DNA from: Formosa haliotis
GTDB lineage: Bacteria > Bacteroidota > Bacteroidia > Flavobacteriales > Flavobacteriaceae
Direction of reading: 5' to 3'
Assembly: GCF_001685485.1 (NCBI RefSeq)
Contig: NZ_BDEL01000001.1
Span: 682,001-746,000 of the forward strand
DNA length: 64,000 nt
Shown piece by piece: positions 59,804 through 64,000 of the stretch; the first letter of the stretch is position 1; every line of letters starts with the position of its first letter. The notes under the pieces were generated by a model. The model was given only the letters and a program-made list of their open reading frames with translations, was not told where the DNA came from and did no database searches. The position numbers and the translations under genes are program-made.

Positions 59804-61030
59804 TTAAATCTTAGAAATAGATCTTTTAACAGTTAAACCATGCAGAATAATTGAAATTAAAATGACTAAAGATATAATAGAAAATAGCTGGTCGGTATTC
59901 TCAAATTCACCATTTTTAATGGCATAGGTTAAATAAAAAACAGAGCCTATGCCTCTAATTCCGAAAAAAGATATGGCTAATTTTTTCTTTAAATCTAAAC
60001 CAGAATGTGTTAGTGCAACATAACCTAATACAGGTCTTGCTACTAAAACTAAACAAAAACAAAATAGCACTAATTTAAGATCGAGGAAATTTAAGATACC
60101 ACCCATTATAGATCCTCCAAAAAAGACCATCCAAAAGATGATAAGAAATTTTTCAACATTGGTAATGAATGCTAAACTGGGTTCGTAATTATTACTTTCA
60201 CCATGTATATGCGCATGATAATGTGCAAAAAGGCCAGTAAAAAACACACTGATAAATCCATAAGAGCTCATAAGCTCAGCTAAGCCATAAGACACTAATG
60301 TTAGCGAAATGGCGACAAAAGCTTGATGAATTTTGCTTTCTCTTTTTTTGGTCAGTTTAGTGGTAAAATAACTATATAGAAATCCGATAAGTATACCGAC
60401 TAAAACCCCAACTACAATTTTGTATAACACATGGTAACTTAACCAAGTTGTCCAAACTTCGCTGTTTAAATTATCGCTTTTAGACCATAAAATAGCCAAA
60501 TAAACAAACGGAAACGCCAAACCATCATTTAAGCCTGCTTCTGCAGTTAAATTATATTTTACACCAATATTTCTTTTAGACACATCGGACTGTTTTTCAT
60601 TAAGTTGAATTTCGGAAGCCAATGCTGGATCTGTCGGCGATAAAACCGCGGCTAATAATAATGCAAGTGCTTCAGAAAAGTCTAAAATAAAATATGAATA
60701 CAGGAATACAAAAATCATGAAAAGAGGCATCGTAATGCCTAATAATCGTAATGGGTTCCGCCATTCTTTCCAAGTATAGTTTAAACCTATTTTTAACCCT
60801 GCTACCATTATACTAATAATTACAACCATTTCGGAAAACTTTAAGGTTGAATCAATATCCCAAATCGGATCGGGCCAAGGTAACGGCGCTTTTAAATAAT
60901 ACAATACGCCACCTAAAATAAGAAAAGGTATGGTATAACTAATCTTAAAATACTTTAGAACTATGGGTGAAAAACTAGCTAAAAGTGTGGTTAAACCAAT
61001 AATTAATAATATTATAAAATAGGATGGCAT
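59804..61030 (-). CDS. Cation:proton antiporter (CPA1, NhaP-like)
   Basis: A 408-residue membrane protein with about 12 hydrophobic helices. It has LSPTDPALASEIQL and AEAGLNDGLAFPFVYLAIL, the TDP and ND motifs that form the ion site in Na+/H+ antiporters of the CPA1 family, and FFGIRGIGSVFYLTYA near the C-terminus. It exchanges Na+ or K+ for protons at the inner membrane, which fits a marine bacterium. It has no long C-terminal regulatory domain. Confidence 0.88.
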   Translation of the reverse strand: MPSYFIILLIIGLTTLLASFSPIVLKYFKISYTIPFLILGGVLYYLKAPLPWPDPIWDIDSTLKFSEMVVIISIMVAGLKIGLNYTWKEWRNPLRLLGITMPLFMIFVFLYSYFILDFSEALALLLAAVLSPTDPALASEIQLNEKQSDVSKRNIGVKYNLTAEAGLNDGLAFPFVYLAILWSKSDNLNSEVWTTWLSYHVLYKIVVGVLVGILIGFLYSYFTTKLTKKRESKIHQAFVAISLTLVSYGLAELMSSYGFISVFFTGLFAHYHAHIHGESNNYEPSLAFITNVEKFLIIFWMVFFGGSIMGGILNFLDLKLVLFCFCLVLVARPVLGYVALTHSGLDLKKKLAISFFGIRGIGSVFYLTYAIKNGEFENTDQLFSIISLVILISIILHGLTVKRSISKI

Positions 61031-61090
61031 ATAAGGTTGGAGGTTAGTAAATAATCATACTATTTTTTTGGAATAACTTTTAATTTTAAA

Positions 61091-61130
61091 AAATAATAAG
61101 GATTATCCCCTTACGGAATAATCCTTATTT
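61091..61130 (-). terminator. Terminator after the PRC-barrel gene
   Basis: The stem AATAAGGATTAT / ATAATCCTTATT with a short CCCCTTACGGA-type loop is flanked by A- and T-rich stretches. It lies a few bases after the stop at 61136 on the minus strand. Confidence 0.85.
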
Positions 61131-61135
61131 TAGAA

Positions 61136-61852
61136 TTATCTTCTAGACTTCTGATTACTTTTAAATGGGTTGTTTTCGAACTCATGTCTGTTGTAAAAAC
61201 TTTCCTCATCATAAGGGTAATTTTTATGAGTTTTCGATTGCAAATCAGTTTCATCTATTTCAGTCTTAGAGAAATAAGAAGCACCAATGGTATGAAATTT
61301 TCTTATTTCGTCACGTGCCAGTTCTCTAATCCGTTCTTCATTAATAGTATCGTTCGCATGAATAGTTTCTATTCTTTCAGTTTTTAGAGCATCCTGATGG
61401 TTTTGATGCGCATAATCTCGTTTATAAGAATCTAATACTTGTACTTCGTAAGCGCGATCTACATTGTCACCTTTTCGATAACGTTTAGTTTCAGAAAACG
61501 TTCTGTAGTTTACAGTGTGGGTGTAAACGTGTTTTAAATCGGAATTTATATCTATCAAACCAATGGGTATAATAATATGATTTTCACCATCTTTATTAAT
61601 AAACTCTCTAACCTCCCCGTTGCCGTCGGTACTATATGGATCATGACTTGCGTCAATAATAGATTTGTCTACCTCTACGTCTATATAAACAACGCGCTGT
61701 GCTTCTTTATTAACTAGTAAATTATCTACTTTTCCTATTACTCGGTTATCTATGTCTTTTACGTCCCAACCTCTAATATCGGCATAGCCTTCAGAAATTT
61801 TATAATCGGAAAGTTCGTCTAAATCGTATAAGTGCTTTTCGTTTGTGTTCAT
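61136..61852 (-). CDS. PRC-barrel domain protein
   Basis: A 238-residue soluble protein. Residues about 15-120 form a PRC-barrel-like domain (YADIRGWDVKDIDNRVIGKVDNLLVNKEAQRVVYIDVEV, IIIPIGLIDIN). The remainder is charged and of low complexity, with a helical part (INEERIRELARDEIRKFH). PRC-barrel proteins of this size are often found with stress or envelope genes in Bacteroidota; the function is not known. It lies 11 bases after the membrane-anchored gene upstream and shares its transcript. Confidence 0.75.
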   Translation of the reverse strand: MNTNEKHLYDLDELSDYKISEGYADIRGWDVKDIDNRVIGKVDNLLVNKEAQRVVYIDVEVDKSIIDASHDPYSTDGNGEVREFINKDGENHIIIPIGLIDINSDLKHVYTHTVNYRTFSETKRYRKGDNVDRAYEVQVLDSYKRDYAHQNHQDALKTERIETIHANDTINEERIRELARDEIRKFHTIGASYFSKTEIDETDLQSKTHKNYPYDEESFYNRHEFENNPFKSNQKSRR

Positions 61853-61863
61853 TTTTGTAAGAT

Positions 61864-62517
61864 TTAATAATTAATAGTTGTCAAGATTTCATAAGCTGTA
61901 TTAAGATAATCTTGAATGTTTTTTTGTTGCTTTGCCCAGTCTGTAGAAGCATTTAGTTCATTAGAAACGGTCTTTAAATTAGAAACTTCCTTGTCTAAAT
62001 TTGGAGCATTTTTATTCTGAATTTCAGAAATAACAGCGGTAATCTCAGAACTTAGCGTTTTTAAATCTAATTTGCTGAAATCCTCTTGCCCCATTTGAGC
62101 CGACTTAAATTGAATTAATTCTGATTCTAAATTCTTTAAAGAAGTAGAATTATACAAGTTCGTTTCTACTGCTTTAGAAGCAGAGGCATTGGCTAAATTG
62201 TAAAAGGCTTTCGCCGTGTATATATAATCTGTTCCTAACTTCATCGAGTCTTTTAATGATTCTTCTACATTAACTAAGTAAGTTGAGCTGGGTTTGTACT
62301 TGGTAGTTGTATTGCTAGACGGTGCATTATTATAGCTCGAATTACTATTATCGGAAATTGTATCGGTCATTACTGGCTGATTTGTATTGATATCATCCAT
62401 ATAATCGTCGTTATTATTAGTTGCATAAAACAGGAATGATATTATTCCTAAAACAACTATTAATCCTAAAATCCAAGGCCAAATTGGCTTTTTCTTTTCT
62501 ATTTTAATTTCTGCCAT
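61864..62517 (-). CDS. Membrane-anchored hypothetical protein
   Basis: A 217-residue protein of unknown function. One N-terminal transmembrane helix (WPWILGLIVVLGIISFLFYAT) follows a lysine-rich start. A Ser/Asn/Thr-rich linker (residues about 55-78) leads to a helical domain of about 130 residues with many leucines at heptad spacing. The orientation suggests the helical part lies outside the inner membrane. It is co-transcribed with the PRC-barrel gene. I do not recognise the family. Confidence 0.65.
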   Translation of the reverse strand: MAEIKIEKKKPIWPWILGLIVVLGIISFLFYATNNNDDYMDDINTNQPVMTDTISDNSNSSYNNAPSSNTTTKYKPSSTYLVNVEESLKDSMKLGTDYIYTAKAFYNLANASASKAVETNLYNSTSLKNLESELIQFKSAQMGQEDFSKLDLKTLSSEITAVISEIQNKNAPNLDKEVSNLKTVSNELNASTDWAKQQKNIQDYLNTAYEILTTINY

Positions 62518-63084
62518 ATCATTTTAATTTTAGTGTATTCAGAAAACTACAGGAGTTTCTTCTACATTGTTAGACTATAAAATTATAAATGAAAACGCTA
62601 GTGGGATTACTCCATCGAGAATTATATTAACCTTAAAAATTAAGGCAGATGTTGTATCATGTATTATACTAAATATATTTCTATACGAATGAAATTTCGA
62701 TTTTATTTACCAAATATGTTTCATTCCTGTATTATTTACCATTTTAATTTGGTGGTCCGTAGGGTTATAAATACTTAAAAAACTTTCAAAATCGATTAAG
62801 AATATAAATGACACAGAGAATAAACGTAGATCCGGAACCTTTTTATTTCAAGCATTAATATTATGTGTTTTTGAGTAGTGAAATAGTTTTAGCCTACAAT
62901 AAGTGAATACCTCACTCATTTGAGCATTATGATAGTTAATTTAAGGGAGTAAAATATAATTTATATACTGACTATCAAAATCTTAGTCTAATTCTGGTCA
63001 ACAAATTTTAAGATTTTATTTTGTTATCCGATTTGTTGACATTTTATTTAATATTATTTGTTTTATTTTGATATTATCAAAAAC
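62518..63084. other. Non-coding region left of the tRNA fragment
   Basis: About 570 AT-rich bases with stop codons in all frames and no long hairpin. It holds the promoter of the minus-strand hypothetical gene. Nothing else is recognisable. Confidence 0.5.
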
Positions 63085-63122
63085 AAAAAAAACCTTGTAA
63101 ATCATAAGACTTACAAGGTTTT
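63085..63122 (-). terminator. Terminator of a tRNA transcript
   Basis: On the minus strand the stem AAACCTTGTAA / TTACAAGGTTT is followed by a T-run. It lies directly after the tRNA 3'-end fragment at 63125-63141 and is probably the native terminator of that tRNA gene. Confidence 0.85.
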
Positions 63123-63124
63123 CA

Positions 63125-63141
63125 GTCGGGGTGGCAGGATT
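63125..63141 (-). other. tRNA 3'-end fragment, probable attachment site
   Basis: On the minus strand AATCCTGCCACCCCGAC matches the end of the T-arm and the acceptor strand of a tRNA; CACCCCG would pair with CGGGGTG, as in bacterial tRNA-Pro. The rest of the tRNA is missing: the sequence further to the right does not continue as a T-arm. A partial tRNA end that keeps its own terminator is the usual footprint of a site-specific integrase. Confidence 0.7.
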
Positions 63142-63539
63142 AACCATCAAACCACAACCCACAGATCTTCAACACACTAACACCGTTACGTATTAATTAC
63201 TCACCGAATAGTACACTTTTATTAACAAGAACTATAAAACAATAATTAGCTTATCATTTCTATGTATAAAGATACAATTAAAATTAACCCTATTTAAATA
63301 TTATTGATTGTTGAAATAGTATTTTTAAATCTGATAGAATATTTTCTGCTCAAATTTATGACGGGTAATACCTTATAATAAATGTAACAAATGGTCAATT
63401 TCTTTAATTATTCCTAATTAAGGAGTATTGAAGCATGTTAAAATTCAAGATATTCAAACCTCTACTCAACCATTTAAAATAAATTCAGGAAATCAGTAAT
63501 CAAAACTAAAATATCCAAAACCTTAAAACATTTAACATT
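63142..63539. other. Non-coding start of a probable integrated element
   Basis: About 400 bases between the tRNA fragment and the helix-turn-helix gene. It contains no credible gene. It should hold the promoter of the gene at 63540. Confidence 0.45.
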
Positions 63540-63824
63540 ATGGCCACAAGTATCGTAACAACAGAAGACCTTATTGAGTTTAGAGCAAAACTTCTACAGG
63601 ATATCAAAACCCTATTATCGAATAAGGATAAGAAAGAGTTCAAAAAACATATTAGATCCTCCGAAGTTATGAATCTTTTAAATATTAGCCCTGGAACATT
63701 ACAAAACTTTCGTATAAACGGAACAATACCATATACCAAAATTGGAAATATTATCTATTATAAGTTAACAGACATTCAAAAGATATTAGAAGAGAATAGA
63801 ATATCAGATGGTGGTCCACATTAA
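63540..63824 (+). CDS. Helix-turn-helix protein (excisionase-like, HTH_17/MerR type)
   Basis: A 94-residue protein. The C-terminal half carries a winged-helix DNA-binding domain (SSEVMNLLNISPGTLQNFRINGTIPYTKIGNIIYYKLTDIQKILEEN) like those of excisionases and of small regulators on Bacteroidetes conjugative and integrative elements. The N-terminal 40 residues form a charged helix. It lies about 400 bases right of a tRNA-derived attachment-site footprint and supports an integrated element in that direction. Confidence 0.8.
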   Translation: MATSIVTTEDLIEFRAKLLQDIKTLLSNKDKKEFKKHIRSSEVMNLLNISPGTLQNFRINGTIPYTKIGNIIYYKLTDIQKILEENRISDGGPH

Positions 63825-63853
63825 ATTACTATTTATTCTACATGCTTTTACCA

Positions 63854-63890
63854 AATAATGCTCAAGTCTGTCTTGAGCATTATTTATTTA
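63854..63890 (+). terminator. Terminator of the helix-turn-helix gene
   Basis: The perfect 13-base stem AATAATGCTCAAG / CTTGAGCATTATT with a five-base loop is followed by a T-rich tail. It begins 29 bases after the stop of the small gene. Confidence 0.9.
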
Positions 63891-64000
63891 GTGTATTTGC
63901 TATTTGCTAAACTTAAACTTATTCTCTAAAAAACTACTTAATAATTAATCTATTAAATATACTGAAATCCAATTTTAATAGCTTGTCTTATTTTCTAAAT

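Noticed and set aside
1..64000. CRISPR array, rRNA operon, intact tRNA or complete insertion sequence
   Set aside because: I saw no regularly spaced repeats, no rRNA-like sequence, no complete tRNA and no transposase gene. The only tRNA-like sequence is the 17-base fragment at 63125-63141.

Overview
The window looks like chromosomal DNA from a marine, red-alga-associated member of the Flavobacteriaceae (Bacteroidota). The grounds are AT-rich DNA, a SusC/SusD pair, a type IX secretion sorting domain, a TPR-LuxR type sensor regulator, and many enzymes for sulfated galactans (agar and porphyran). No 16S gene or other taxonomic marker is present, so the genus cannot be fixed.

Layout. 1-2369: housekeeping genes (start of an acetyltransferase, FMN reductase, acyl-CoA carboxylase beta subunit). 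2601-6683: a GH16 beta-agarase with a T9SS tail and a GH2 enzyme, both broken by single-base frameshifts. 6811-12538: a tight five-gene operon (solute-binding-like protein without a signal peptide, two CaiB/BaiF CoA-transferases, enoyl-CoA hydratase, aldehyde dehydrogenase) whose substrate I cannot name. 12665-17664 (minus): an FG-GAP/ASPIC lipoprotein and a sulfatase, both frameshifted. 17964-25406 (minus): SusC, SusD, a surface glycan-binding lipoprotein and a second GH16 agarase. 26401-41927 (minus): an eleven-gene operon with GH2, GH3 and GH117 hydrolases, two sulfatases, a RhaT-like transporter, aldose epimerase, and four enzymes that together fit conversion of 3,6-anhydro-L-galactose to 2-keto-3-deoxygluconate. 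42729-46808: a TPR-LuxR regulator, a third GH16 (porphyranase-like) and an AraC regulator. 47011-51768: cytochrome P450, ferredoxin, ferredoxin reductase, zinc alcohol dehydrogenase and an esterase, matching the 6-O-methyl-galactose demethylation cassette of porphyran degraders. 51906-56979: a glucuronate catabolic operon (UxaC, UxuA, a UxuB-like SDR), a divergent LacI regulator with twin operators, and a GH88 remnant. 57014-62517: unrelated chromosomal genes. 63085-64000: a tRNA 3'-end fragment with its terminator, then an excisionase-like gene, which marks the edge of an integrated element that continues to the right.

How it works together (inference). GH16 enzymes cut agar and porphyran outside the cell and SusCD imports oligosaccharides. 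Sulfatases, GH2 and GH117 trim them to galactose, 6-O-methyl-galactose and anhydrogalactose. The P450 cassette removes the methyl group and deals with formaldehyde, and the ALDH/cycloisomerase/dehydrogenase/KduD set channels anhydrogalactose into central metabolism. A 19-base motif lies upstream of five transcription units of this locus and in the same orientation relative to each gene, which suggests one regulon.

Five genes carry nine frameshifts in total. Each is repaired by adding one A to an A-run on the coding strand. This looks more like a systematic sequencing or assembly error than real decay.
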